Assembly: GCA_021324795.1 (NCBI GenBank)
Contig: JAJPIK010000106.1
Span: 1-32,872 of the forward strand
Source of the DNA: Chloroflexota bacterium
Lineage (GTDB): Bacteria; Chloroflexota; UBA6077; FW602-bin22; CADDYW01
Direction of reading: 5' to 3'
DNA length: 32,872 nucleotides
Shown here piece after piece: positions 1 to 7,942 of this stretch (the stretch's first letter is position 1; each line of letters begins with the position of its first letter). A program made the position numbers and the translations under genes. The notes beneath the pieces were generated by a model that was not told the DNA's origin, did no database searches, and worked only from the letters and a program-made list of their open reading frames with translations.

Positions 1-141
1 GGAGGGGGGACTCCGCGCATGGGCATGACTTCCCTGAATTTAGACAGACGTAGTCTAGCACGAGGTAGACACGTCGATCAATGACTTTGGGCAATTGCCG
101 GCGATAGGGGAGCGTGCGCTACGAGGCGCCGTTCGCTCGTG

Positions 142-154
142 TAGAATAAATCTC
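142..154 (+). promoter_or_regulatory. -10 element of ppc, probably leaderless
   Basis: TAGAAT at 142-147 lies seven bases before the GTG at 155. The usual -10 to +1 spacing puts the transcript start at about 154-155, directly on the start codon. I see no good -35 box and no Shine-Dalgarno sequence before the GTG. The rest of positions 1-141 holds no gene I can support. Confidence 0.45.
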
Positions 155-2902
155 GTGACGAATAATCGTGTACCAATCGAAAGACTCCGCAACGATGTTC
201 GCTTCCTGGGCCAGCTCCTCGGCGATACGCTCGTTGAGCAGGCCGGACCGGACATACTGGCGCTGGTCGAGCGGGTGCGGTCCGAGGCGATCTCTGCCCG
301 CGATCGGGGTGAGCCGGTCAACCAGACCCTGGTCAACACGGTGACTGGACTCTCCTACGAGCAGATGGCCGCGCTGGTCCGCGCCTTTACCTTATACTTT
401 TATCTGGTCAACGCGGCCGAAGAGAATTATCGCCTCTGGTCGCTCCGTCAACGTATGCTGGCGAATCCGGCCCGGCTGCGGCCAGAATCGATTGCCGCGA
501 CGATCGAGGCGCTGCACGAAATGGGGATCACGCGCGATGCGCTCCAGGCGTTCCTGCGGCGATTGAAGATTCGGCCCGTCCTCACCGCGCACCCAAGCGA
601 AGCCCGCCGGCGGACGATTCTCCAGCATCTCCAGCAGGTCAGCCGGCTGATCGCCGAGCTCGACCGTACTCAGGACCGGGAGAAAGTTCTCGAAGAGCTT
701 GCCGAAGTGGCGACCCAGCTTTGGCAAACCGACGAGCTGCGGGTCTCGCGGCCCACGCCGCTCGATGAGATCCGGACCGGCCTGTTCATCTTCGATCGGA
801 CGCTCTTCGACGTAGTGCCCCAAATCTACCGCGATCTCGAGCGGGCGTTGACGCGCTTTTATCCGGGCGAGCCGTTTCAGATTCCCGCGTTCCTGAAGTT
901 CTCGACCTGGATCGGAGGCGACCGCGACGGCAACCCGGCGGTGACGAACCAGGTCACACTCGAGGCGCTCGCCTTGCAGCGCGAGACCGTGCTACGCCGC
1001 TATCGGGCCGACGTGGCTGATTTGAGTCAAAGCATGAGCTCATCGGTGCGTCGTGTCGGGGTGTCGGCGGCGCTGCTCGACTTGATCGCCCGAGAGGCCG
1101 AGCAACTTGGAAACCGAGGGCAGCAGATTCTTGGCGAGTATCCGGTCGAGCCATACCGCCAAATGCTTGGCTTGATCGACGAGCGACTACGCTTGACCGA
1201 AGAGAATCTCGTCGGTGGTTATGCGAGCGTCGACGAGTTGCTGACGCAGCTTGACGAGATAGCCAACAGTCTGTGTGAGCATCGCGGACAGCGGATCGCC
1301 GCCGGGGCGTTCGCTGACCTTCGCTGGCGCGTGCGCGTCTTCGGCTTCCACCTCGCCGAGATGGAAATTCGCGAGCACAGCAGTCGCCACGCCGAGGCTC
1401 TCGCCGAGATCCTCGCGGCGACCGGCGTGTGCGCGAATTATCTTTCGTTGTCGTCAGAGGAGCAAACTAAGCTCCTGATGCGGGAGATCATCAATCCACG
1501 GCCGTTGATTCCGAGCGAGTTGCGCTTCTCGCCAGGTACGGTGCGAGTCGTCGAGCTGTTCCGGACCATCCGGCTGGCCCAGGGGCGCTTTGGCGCGGAT
1601 GCGATTCGTCGCTACGTGGTCAGTATGACCCATAGCCCGGCCGACGTGCTCGCGGTGGTCTTGCTGGCGAAGGAGGCCGGCTTGCTCGATCTGCGTGAGG
1701 GACGTTCCCCCCAGGCGAGTATTCAAGTCGTTCCCTTATTCGAAGGCATCAAGGATCTGAGCGAAAGCCCAGAAACTCTCCGAGCGCTGTTTACAATCGG
1801 TCCTTACCGCCGCTTGGTCACGGCGACCGGCGACGTGCAAGAGATCATGCTCGGCTACTCGGACTCGAACAAAGATGGCGGCTACCTGGCGGCGAACGTG
1901 CAGCTTTACGAAGCCCAGGAGCCACTCGCCGACGCTTGCACGGAGTTCGGGGTGCAGATCGAGCTCTTTCAAGGGCGCGGTGGAGCGATTGGACGCGGCG
2001 GCGGGCCGATGGGACGGGCGATCGCCGCGATGTCGCCCCGGGCGCTGAACGCGCGGCTGAAATATACCGAGCAGGGTGAGGTGATCTTCACGCGCTACGG
2101 GAATCCGGGCATCGCCCACCGGCACTTAGAGCAAGTCGTGTACTGGACAATGATGGCCGGGTTAGCGCCCCAGCACCCCGCGGCAACCGGCGAGCAGTTT
2201 GCCCTCTGGCAAGCCACGTTGAAAGATCTCGCCGAGCGCTCCTTGCTCGCCTACCGAGTGCTGATCGATCAGACCCCGGGCTTCGAGCGCTACTTCCGTG
2301 AGGCGACACCGTTTCCGGAGATCGCCCAGCACGCGATTGCCTCACGACCGGTTAGTCGCTCGACGTCAGGACAGCTCGCCGACGTCCGAGCGATCCCATG
2401 GGGCTTTAGCTGGACCCAGTGCCGAGTAAACTTGCCCGGCTGGTATGGTGTGGGTAGTGGGGTCGAGAGCTATCTTTCGGTGCATCCGAACAACCAAGGC
2501 TTGCTGGCGGCGATGTATCAAGGGTGGCCGGTCTTTCGCTCGATCGTCGACAACTGCCAGGTAAGCCTGGCTACTGCGGACATGGCCGTTGCCCGCTTGT
2601 ATCGCGACGCGGTAGCTGACCGTGCTCTCGCCCAACGTATCTTCACGCTCATCGTCGACGAGTACGAGCGGAGCCGACGGGCAGTGGTAGCAATCACTGG
2701 CCAACGTGTGCTGCTGGGGGAGTCGTCAATCCTGCTCCAGTCGATTCGTCTGCGCAATCCGTACGTGGATCCGCTGAACGTCGTCCAGGCAACGCTATTG
2801 CGAACCGTTCACCAGGGAGGCTTCTACGGCGATCGTCGAGCGGTCGATCTGATTCTCCAGACGATCAACGGCATCGCTGCGGGGGTACAGACGACCGGGT
2901 GA
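155..2902 (+). CDS. ppc: Phosphoenolpyruvate carboxylase
   Basis: Carboxylates PEP with bicarbonate to oxaloacetate, the anaplerotic feed of the TCA cycle, in the cytoplasm. The protein has 915 residues, a normal family length. Visible signatures are TAHPSEARRRT with the catalytic His146, GGDRDGNP at about 254-261, GYSDSNKDGG at about 567-576, and a C-terminus ending QTTG, close to the family's QNTG. The conserved FHGRGG loop reads FQGRGG, so the position equivalent to E. coli His579 is Gln606, while the following Arg residues are kept. The reading frame is open further upstream to a TTG at 95. I chose GTG 155 because the family alignment starts just after it (ERLRNDVRFLGQLLG) and the -10 box sits between the two. 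pgi follows after 18 bases, so the two are probably cotranscribed. Confidence 0.95.
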   Translation: MTNNRVPIERLRNDVRFLGQLLGDTLVEQAGPDILALVERVRSEAISARDRGEPVNQTLVNTVTGLSYEQMAALVRAFTLYFYLVNAAEENYRLWSLRQRMLANPARLRPESIAATIEALHEMGITRDALQAFLRRLKIRPVLTAHPSEARRRTILQHLQQVSRLIAELDRTQDREKVLEELAEVATQLWQTDELRVSRPTPLDEIRTGLFIFDRTLFDVVPQIYRDLERALTRFYPGEPFQIPAFLKFSTWIGGDRDGNPAVTNQVTLEALALQRETVLRRYRADVADLSQSMSSSVRRVGVSAALLDLIAREAEQLGNRGQQILGEYPVEPYRQMLGLIDERLRLTEENLVGGYASVDELLTQLDEIANSLCEHRGQRIAAGAFADLRWRVRVFGFHLAEMEIREHSSRHAEALAEILAATGVCANYLSLSSEEQTKLLMREIINPRPLIPSELRFSPGTVRVVELFRTIRLAQGRFGADAIRRYVVSMTHSPADVLAVVLLAKEAGLLDLREGRSPQASIQVVPLFEGIKDLSESPETLRALFTIGPYRRLVTATGDVQEIMLGYSDSNKDGGYLAANVQLYEAQEPLADACTEFGVQIELFQGRGGAIGRGGGPMGRAIAAMSPRALNARLKYTEQGEVIFTRYGNPGIAHRHLEQVVYWTMMAGLAPQHPAATGEQFALWQATLKDLAERSLLAYRVLIDQTPGFERYFREATPFPEIAQHAIASRPVSRSTSGQLADVRAIPWGFSWTQCRVNLPGWYGVGSGVESYLSVHPNNQGLLAAMYQGWPVFRSIVDNCQVSLATADMAVARLYRDAVADRALAQRIFTLIVDEYERSRRAVVAITGQRVLLGESSILLQSIRLRNPYVDPLNVVQATLLRTVHQGGFYGDRRAVDLILQTINGIAAGVQTTG

Positions 2903-2920
2903 CCAAACGGAGTCGAAAGC

Positions 2921-4351
2921 ATGGCAAGCTATGAGGGTGCAAGCTGGCGAAACTCCATGCGGGTGCGCTTTGATTTCAGCAATTTGCTGGCGGGCGTGGT
3001 CGGCGATGAGAATGGGGTCAGCGAACAGGCGCTGCGTGGCCTGACCGGGCAGGCCGCCGCGGCGGCTAAGTGGCTTCAGCAGTTGCGCGCGGGGGGCAAG
3101 GCCGAATGGCTGGATTTGCCCTATCAACGCGAGATCACCGAGCGTGTTGTCGCTGCCGGAGAAGCGATTGCTCAGCGATGCGATACTTTTGTCGTACTCG
3201 GGATTGGCGGCTCGGCTCTGGGGGCGATTGCGCTCCAGATCGCGCTCCATCACCCGTTTTACAATCAGCTTGGCCCCGAGCAGCGCGGGCATCGACCAAG
3301 GATCTACGTGCTCGACAACGTCGATCCGGACTTCGTCGCCGGAGCGCTGGATCTTCTTGATCTAAAGCACACTGTTTTCAACGTGGTGACCAAGTCAGGG
3401 AGCACCAGCGAAACAATGGCCCAACTGGCAATTGTCCGGGAGCGTCTGCAGAGCGCAGTGGGGAGCGTGGCCGCTGAGCAAATCGTCGCGACGACCGATC
3501 CAAGTCAGGGCGACCTGCGTACTTTGGCCGAGCGCGAGGGCTATCGGATCTTCGACATTCCGCCTACCGTCGGCGGCCGCTTTTCGGTGCTCTCACCGGT
3601 TGGTTTGCTGCCGGCCGCGGTGAGTGGGGTCGATGTCAACGCGTTGCTGGCCGGCGCTGCCGAGGCTGACCGCTACTGCCGCGACGACGATCTCTTTGAC
3701 AATCCCGCCCTTTTGAGCGCAGCGAGTCTCTACCTGCTGGATCAGCAGGGCAAGCGGATCACGGTGATGATGCCCTACAGTCAGCGCTTATGCGGTGTTG
3801 CAGACTGGTTTCGCCAGCTCTGGGCCGAAAGCCTTGGGAAGATCAAAATGGTCGACGGCACGGTCAGGCATATTGGCTTGACGCCGGTCACGGCACTGGG
3901 GGTGACCGATCAGCATTCGCAAGTCCAGTTGTACATGGATGGTCCGTCTGACAAGGTGATCATCTTCCTCGGTGTGGATCGCTTCGACCGAACCCTGAAG
4001 ATTCCTTCGACGAAGCTCGGCTTGGCCAGCCTGGATTACCTGGGCGGTCACAGCCTGAATGAGCTGATCAACGCCGAGCGACTGGCGACGACAGTGGCGC
4101 TCACCGCGAATGGCCGACCGAACTATACGATTCTCCTACCGGAAGTGAATGCTTTCACCGTCGGCCAGGTGTTGTACACTCTGGAAGTCCAAACCGCGCT
4201 GATTGGGAAGCTGCTCGGGATTGATCCCTTCAACCAACCCGGCGTCGAAGCTGGCAAAGCTGCAACCTATGCGCTTATGGGACGGAAAGGCTACGAAGCC
4301 GAGGCGAAACGGATCGCCAAGCAGATGGGCGGAAATCGATGGATTCTCTGA
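2921..4351 (+). CDS. pgi: Glucose-6-phosphate isomerase
   Basis: Interconverts glucose-6-phosphate and fructose-6-phosphate in glycolysis and gluconeogenesis. The protein has 476 residues, like the shorter bacterial (Bacillus/Thermus-type) enzymes. It carries GIGGSALG at 94-101, the phosphate-binding TKSGSTSET at 157-165, the WFRQLWAESLGK segment with the catalytic Glu, the TDQHSQVQLY motif, GGHSLNELINAE, and the PGI signature PFNQPGVEAGK near the C-terminus. No catalytic element appears to be missing. ATG 2921 is preceded by GGAG at 2909-2912 with 8-base spacing. The 18-base gap to ppc suggests one operon of central carbon enzymes. Confidence 0.96.
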   Translation: MASYEGASWRNSMRVRFDFSNLLAGVVGDENGVSEQALRGLTGQAAAAAKWLQQLRAGGKAEWLDLPYQREITERVVAAGEAIAQRCDTFVVLGIGGSALGAIALQIALHHPFYNQLGPEQRGHRPRIYVLDNVDPDFVAGALDLLDLKHTVFNVVTKSGSTSETMAQLAIVRERLQSAVGSVAAEQIVATTDPSQGDLRTLAEREGYRIFDIPPTVGGRFSVLSPVGLLPAAVSGVDVNALLAGAAEADRYCRDDDLFDNPALLSAASLYLLDQQGKRITVMMPYSQRLCGVADWFRQLWAESLGKIKMVDGTVRHIGLTPVTALGVTDQHSQVQLYMDGPSDKVIIFLGVDRFDRTLKIPSTKLGLASLDYLGGHSLNELINAERLATTVALTANGRPNYTILLPEVNAFTVGQVLYTLEVQTALIGKLLGIDPFNQPGVEAGKAATYALMGRKGYEAEAKRIAKQMGGNRWIL

Positions 4352-4361
4352 CGTCTGGCGC

Positions 4362-4367
4362 TATAAT
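4362..4367 (+). promoter_or_regulatory. -10 element of ruvB promoter
   Basis: A perfect TATAAT lies 11 bases after the pgi stop. The predicted transcript start is about 4374, giving a leader of about 32 bases to ruvB. No convincing -35 box is visible at 16-18 bp spacing. Confidence 0.5.
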
Positions 4368-4405
4368 AGTTCACGAACGAATGTTCCAACCTCCGAGGCA
4401 AAACG

Positions 4406-5434
4406 ATGACAGAGCGGGTAATGGCGCCGCGGTTGCGCGTTGAAGACGAAGCACTTGATCTCAGCTTGCGTCCCCGGCGACTCGATGAGTACATTGGCCA
4501 GGACCGGGTGAAAGAGAATCTCAAGATCTTCATCGAGGCAGCCCAGGTCCGAAAGGAACCGTTGGATCACCTGCTCCTCTATGGGCCGCCGGGGCTCGGA
4601 AAGACGACCCTCGCGAACGTCGTCGCCAACGAGATGGGCGTGCAGATCAAGATTACCTCCGGACCAGCGATCGCGATTCCCGGCGATCTCGCCTCGATCT
4701 TGACCGTTCTCCAAGAAGGCGACATCCTCTTCATCGACGAGATTCATCGTCTGAGCCGGCTGGTTGAAGAGGCACTCTACCCGGCAATGGAGGACTTCGC
4801 GTGGGATATGGTCCTGGGTAAAGGGATGGGCAGCAAGAGTGTCCGCTTACGCCTTCCGCGTTTCACAATCATTGGTGCGACGACCCGCTACGCCTTGTTG
4901 AGCTCGCCCTTGCGCGACCGCTTCGGTGCCACGTATCGATTGGATTTCTATGATTTGAAGTCACTGGAAGAGATTGTCAGTCGGGCGGCGAAGATCCTCG
5001 GGGTCTCGATCGATCACGACGGAGCACTGGCGATTGCCCGCCGCTCGCGGGGCACCCCGCGGATCGCCAACCGGCTTTTGAAGCGGGTGCGCGACTTCGC
5101 CGATGTCCGGGCTTCCGGAAAGATCACCCGAGTCGTCGCCGACGAGGCGCTGGCTATGCTCGAGGTCGACGACCTGGGGTTAGACGACATCGATCGCAAG
5201 GTTCTCCGGACGATTGTCGAGAAGTTCGACGGCGGGCCAGTTGGTCTGGAGACGATCGCTGCCTCGATCAACGAAGAAGCTGACACGATCATGGATGTCT
5301 ACGAGCCATTCCTGCTTCAGCTCGGCTTCATCGACCGCACGCCGCGCGGCCGAGTTGCCACCCGCCGCGCCTACGAACACCTTGGGCTGCCGCCGCGGGA
5401 TCCGGCGAACGTGCAGCAGCCACCGTTATTTTGA
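4406..5434 (+). CDS. ruvB: Holliday junction branch migration ATPase RuvB
   Basis: AAA+ motor that drives RuvA-dependent branch migration of Holliday junctions during recombinational repair. The protein has 342 residues, standard for RuvB. Walker [10 protein letters not shown] is at 60-68, Walker B LFIDEIH has Asp111-Glu112, sensor GATTR is at 157-161, and the arginine finger region LRDRFG is at about 169-174. The C-terminal third is the winged-helix domain ([16 protein letters not shown]). The start ATG has GAGG at 4394-4397 upstream. ruvA and ruvC are not adjacent. A small membrane-protein ORF begins two bases after the stop. Confidence 0.97.
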   Translation: MTERVMAPRLRVEDEALDLSLRPRRLDEYIGQDRVKENLKIFIEAAQVRKEPLDHLLLYGPPGLGKTTLANVVANEMGVQIKITSGPAIAIPGDLASILTVLQEGDILFIDEIHRLSRLVEEALYPAMEDFAWDMVLGKGMGSKSVRLRLPRFTIIGATTRYALLSSPLRDRFGATYRLDFYDLKSLEEIVSRAAKILGVSIDHDGALAIARRSRGTPRIANRLLKRVRDFADVRASGKITRVVADEALAMLEVDDLGLDDIDRKVLRTIVEKFDGGPVGLETIAASINEEADTIMDVYEPFLLQLGFIDRTPRGRVATRRAYEHLGLPPRDPANVQQPPLF

Positions 5435-5436
5435 GG

Positions 5437-5601
5437 ATGAACAGTCAACCAGTGCGATCCTGGCGCGACATCGCGCTCGACGTCACGCTCATTTGGATCA
5501 TCATGATCCTCGCCTATCTCGCGGTTGGCGTCCTACGCGGACGTCAGCTCGTGCGCGCGGCGTGGAGCCGACTCTGGCCCGAACGGGATCTGTTTGAGTG
5601 A
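5437..5601 (+). CDS. 54-aa single-pass membrane peptide downstream of ruvB
   Basis: Short ORF starting two bases after the ruvB stop (TGAGGATG), so it is probably translated by coupling to ruvB. The 54-residue product has a polar N-terminus (MNSQPVRSWRD), one hydrophobic helix at about residues 13-33 and a basic, Trp-containing tail (GRQLVRAAWSRLWPERDLFE). It has no recognisable family. The tight junction and clean amphipathic layout favour a real gene, but the short length leaves real doubt. The stop codon lies inside a 12-bp tandem duplication. Confidence 0.5.
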   Translation: MNSQPVRSWRDIALDVTLIWIIMILAYLAVGVLRGRQLVRAAWSRLWPERDLFE

Positions 5602-5620
5602 CGAGTGAAGTGACGAGTGA
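5597..5620 (+). repeat. Perfect 12-bp tandem duplication
   Basis: AGTGACGAGTGA occurs twice head to tail (5597-5608 and 5609-5620). It spans the stop of the 54-aa ORF and ends directly at the ATG of the next gene (5621), forming most of that gene's ribosome-binding region. Confidence 0.9.
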
Positions 5621-5848
5621 ATGGATGAGTTCGCACGTTTGTTAATCGTCCTCGGGGCGATCGTGGTTTTGGCCGGGGTCGTGTTATTGTTAGTTGGACG
5701 GATTCCGTTCCTCGGTCATCTCCCCGGTGACATCCGCATCCAGACCGATGGCGTTTCCTGCTTCGTGCCGCTGGCAACCTCGCTATTGTTGAGCGTGCTG
5801 CTGTCTTTACTACTGAATCTGATCGCAAATATCTTGCAGCGTCACTAG
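5621..5848 (+). CDS. DUF2905 family small membrane protein
   Basis: A 75-residue protein with two hydrophobic helices (about 5-25 and 47-68) joined by the loop GRIPFLGHLPGDIRIQTDG. This loop is the hallmark of the DUF2905 family (G+PxLG+LPGDI+I). The family is widespread, often near ruvB or queuosine genes, and has no established function. The start ATG abuts the 12-bp tandem repeat. The stop lies only five bases from the convergent zinc-finger gene, so the two transcripts probably overlap at their 3' ends. Confidence 0.85.
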   Translation: MDEFARLLIVLGAIVVLAGVVLLLVGRIPFLGHLPGDIRIQTDGVSCFVPLATSLLLSVLLSLLLNLIANILQRH

Positions 5849-5853
5849 TCTAT

Positions 5854-6417
5854 TTACCTTACTCGATACACTGCGATCCAGACGCCGATGGCGACGAAGA
5901 TGAGGGTGAAAGGGCTGATGATCGTGCCCATCACGACGTTAAGCGCAAGCGGGACGAGCATGCCTGATTGAAGCAGCTCTAGCGGGCCGTGGAAGAAGAA
6001 CTCGCCGAAGCCAAGGACCAGGTAGCTCAGGACGACGCCGGCCCCGGCCAGGATCTGAAGATACAGGTGGCGCTTGCGATTAACCGACCGGCTAATCGCC
6101 TCGGCGAGAACGATCCCGACGCCAAATGGAAAAGCGATGAGCAAAAGCGGAACGATTCTCAGCACAATGCTGCCAATCAGGCCAAGGCCGACAGCGACGA
6201 ACAGGGTGACGAAGAAGGCAACTATCACGTTGAGCGGCGAAAGGACGAAGGTTGGTAGAAGGCGTGCCTTGGCGCAGACGGCGCACTTAGCGCCAACCGG
6301 GGTCATCACCAGGCAGCGTGGACAGATTGGTTTACCGCACTGGGCGCAGCGCAGGTAGGTTTCAACGTTGGGGTGGGTCGCGCAGGCGATTGCCGCGCCG
6401 GTATTAGAGGTGCTCAC
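5854..6417 (-). CDS. B-box-type zinc-finger membrane protein
   Basis: A protein of 187 residues with an N-terminal cysteine-rich module, Cys12-x2-His15, Cys24-x2-Cys27, Cys32-x2-Cys35 and Cys45-x2-Cys48, resembling the B-box-like zinc fingers seen at the N-terminus of bacterial rhomboid-like and Yip-like proteins. Four or five hydrophobic helices follow from about residue 55 to the end, with a basic SRSVNRKRH loop between them. I see no catalytic motif (no rhomboid GxSG), so the function is unknown. I chose GTG 6417 because the zinc module begins right after it. This start overlaps the hisH stop by 14 bases, suggesting translational coupling. An upstream TTG at 6459 adds only a basic stretch. 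Confidence 0.75.
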   Translation of the reverse strand: MSTSNTGAAIACATHPNVETYLRCAQCGKPICPRCLVMTPVGAKCAVCAKARLLPTFVLSPLNVIVAFFVTLFVAVGLGLIGSIVLRIVPLLLIAFPFGVGIVLAEAISRSVNRKRHLYLQILAGAGVVLSYLVLGFGEFFFHGPLELLQSGMLVPLALNVVMGTIISPFTLIFVAIGVWIAVYRVR

Positions 6418-7099
6418 CGAGGGTCTGCACCGACGAGGTTTCCTGCGCCCAATCGACAAAGTTTCGGTAGAGACGGAGCCCGTGAGCAGCGCTCTTTTCC
6501 GGGTGAAATTGGCTGGCGAAGATGTTACCGATGGCGATCACACTTGTAAACGGTAGGCCGTAGTCGGTTGTACCGGCAATAACGCTCCGGTTGTCGGGCA
6601 CGACGACGTACGAATGGACAAAATAGAAGTTAGCTTGATCAGGAATGTCATTGAAGAGGCAGTGTGGCTTCTCCTGGTGAACCTGATTCCAACCAATGTG
6701 CGGAATTTTCAAGCCATCCGGCAAGCGAACGACTCGGCCCGGCACGATGCCGAGGCACTCGACCCCACCATCTTCGTCGCTCCAGGTCATTAGCACCTGC
6801 AGGCCGAGGCAGACGCCGAGAAACGGTCGTCCAGAAGCGACGGCATCACGCACTGGACCGACGAGATCACGCGCGATCAAGCCGCGCATCGCCGCGCCTG
6901 CCGCGCCGACCCCGGGCAAAACCAGGGCGTCGGCCCCGACGAAATCGCGGCCGCGCTCGGTGACAATCGCCTCGGCGCCGGCGGCTTCTAAAGCACGAGC
7001 GACGCTGCGCAGATTGCCGGCGCCATAATCGACGACAACGACTCTTGGTCGTGGTTGATTAGTGTCCAAAGTCTGCTCAAGCCTTTCCGTATCGAGCAA
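6404..7099 (-). CDS. hisH: Imidazole glycerol phosphate synthase, glutaminase subunit
   Basis: Glutaminase subunit that supplies ammonia to HisF in histidine biosynthesis. It is a class I glutamine amidotransferase with VVVDYGAGNLRSV at the start of the fold, the oxyanion strand LPGVGAAG, nucleophile Cys97 in GVCLGLQ, and the catalytic His/Glu pair in QFHPEKS. The frame opens with a TTG at 7099; a second TTG at 7069 is ten codons in and has GGAAAGG upstream. Either would be acceptable, because the fold begins at about residue 19. No other his genes are in the window, so hisF must lie elsewhere. The only gene linked to it is the overlapping zinc-finger membrane protein. Confidence 0.92.
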   Translation of the reverse strand: MLDTERLEQTLDTNQPRPRVVVVDYGAGNLRSVARALEAAGAEAIVTERGRDFVGADALVLPGVGAAGAAMRGLIARDLVGPVRDAVASGRPFLGVCLGLQVLMTWSDEDGGVECLGIVPGRVVRLPDGLKIPHIGWNQVHQEKPHCLFNDIPDQANFYFVHSYVVVPDNRSVIAGTTDYGLPFTSVIAIGNIFASQFHPEKSAAHGLRLYRNFVDWAQETSSVQTLGEHL

Positions 7100-7193
7100 C
7101 GTAAGGCGGAGTTTTGTGAGAGAAGAGATTCATCGTCCAGTATCTGCCCCGCTTTCACACCAAGATATTACCACATTAGCTCGATGGAAGCTC

Positions 7194-7214
7194 GTGCGGG
7201 CGTCTCGCCCGCAC
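7194..7214. repeat. Perfect hairpin in the hisH/flavin reductase divergent region
   Basis: GTGCGGGCG (7194-7202), a TCT loop and CGCCCGCAC (7206-7214) form a 9-bp perfect stem. It lies between divergently transcribed genes and is not followed by a T tract on either strand. It may be a REP-like palindrome rather than a terminator. Apart from this and the promoter at 7266-7274, I see nothing else in 7100-7319. Confidence 0.7.
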
Positions 7215-7265
7215 TCCCGGGACTGTTATTCGCCGTAAGGTGTCTTTCCCTGACGAGTCAGGCAG

Positions 7266-7274
7266 TGGTATACT
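7266..7274 (+). promoter_or_regulatory. Extended -10 promoter of the flavin reductase gene
   Basis: TGGTATACT combines a TGn extension with TATACT at 7269-7274. The predicted start is near 7281, leaving a leader of about 39 bases with a GGAG site. There is no clear -35, as is usual for extended -10 promoters. Confidence 0.5.
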
Positions 7275-7319
7275 TTCGCCGGAGCTTGCTCTGGGCAGGC
7301 GCAGACCCGTGGAGAAGCA

Positions 7320-7868
7320 ATGAAAGTCCAGATACCGACCGAGTATTCATTACGCTTGGTATTGCCCGGCGTGGTGGGGCTAATCACCACGGAATATCGG
7401 GGACGTTACAATGTGACCACGGTGAGTTGGCTCATGCCGGCCGGCCGCGAACCGCCGTTGGTCGCGGTGGCGATTAATCCATCAACACTCTGTTATGAGT
7501 TCATCAAGCGATCCGGCGAGTTTGTCATCAACATCCCGACCCGCGATGTCATCAATCAGGTGATGACCTGTGGCCGGCTGTCGGGCAACGACGTCGATAA
7601 GTTTCAGCGCACTGGTCTCACTATGGAAGAGCCGAAAGTTGTCCGGCCGCCCTGGATTGAGCAATGCCTCGCCCATCTGGAATGCGCGGTGGTGAATGCC
7701 TACCAGCCGGGAGATCACGTGATTTTCGTTGGCCAGGTCGCTTGGGCAGTGGCGGAAGAAGGCTCGTTCGAAGAGGGCTGGCTACTGAAGGAGAAGGAAC
7801 TGAAGCCGCTCCACCACCTCGGCGCGAATTGGTTCGCGGCACTCGAAGAGCGAATCGAAGCCACTTGA
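7320..7868 (+). CDS. Flavin reductase-like FMN-binding protein
   Basis: A protein of 182 residues of the flavin reductase-like split-barrel family (NADH:FMN oxidoreductase/FlaRed type). Features are the first strand pair with VVGLITTEYRGRYNVTTVSW, the substrate/FMN-contacting PPLVAVAINPS, the GEFVINIPTRD strand, the helix leading to SGNDVDKF, and the late GDHVIFVGQVAWAV strand. Members reduce flavins for a partner oxygenase, or use tightly bound FMN for unrelated reactions; no partner gene is adjacent, so the substrate is unknown. ATG 7320 has GGAG at 7311-7314. The gene is transcribed alone and ends at a strong palindrome. Confidence 0.85.
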   Translation: MKVQIPTEYSLRLVLPGVVGLITTEYRGRYNVTTVSWLMPAGREPPLVAVAINPSTLCYEFIKRSGEFVINIPTRDVINQVMTCGRLSGNDVDKFQRTGLTMEEPKVVRPPWIEQCLAHLECAVVNAYQPGDHVIFVGQVAWAVAEEGSFEEGWLLKEKELKPLHHLGANWFAALEERIEAT

Positions 7869-7873
7869 AGCAT

Positions 7874-7927
7874 TGGTAGGGGGCTCGTAGGAGCGAGGCA
7901 TACCTTGCCTCTACGAGCCCCCTACCA
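7874..7927. terminator. Long hairpin between convergent genes
   Basis: Arms at 7874-7890 and 7911-7927 form a 17-bp perfect stem (GGTAGGGGGCTC... against ...GAGCCCCCTACC), with a smaller AGGCA/TGCCT stem inside the loop. It lies between the convergent flavin reductase and peptidase-MA-like genes. There is no T run, so it may act as a factor-dependent or bidirectional terminator, or be a dispersed palindrome. Confidence 0.55.
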
Positions 7928-7942
7928 TCCACTACCAATACC

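Noticed and set aside
95..154. TTG-initiated N-terminal extension of ppc
   Set aside because: The extra 20 residues are not part of the PEPC family, and the likely -10 box lies inside them.
392..823. Long antisense frames within ppc and other genes
   Set aside because: They are reverse-strand shadows of high-GC coding sequence without family signatures or ribosome-binding sites.
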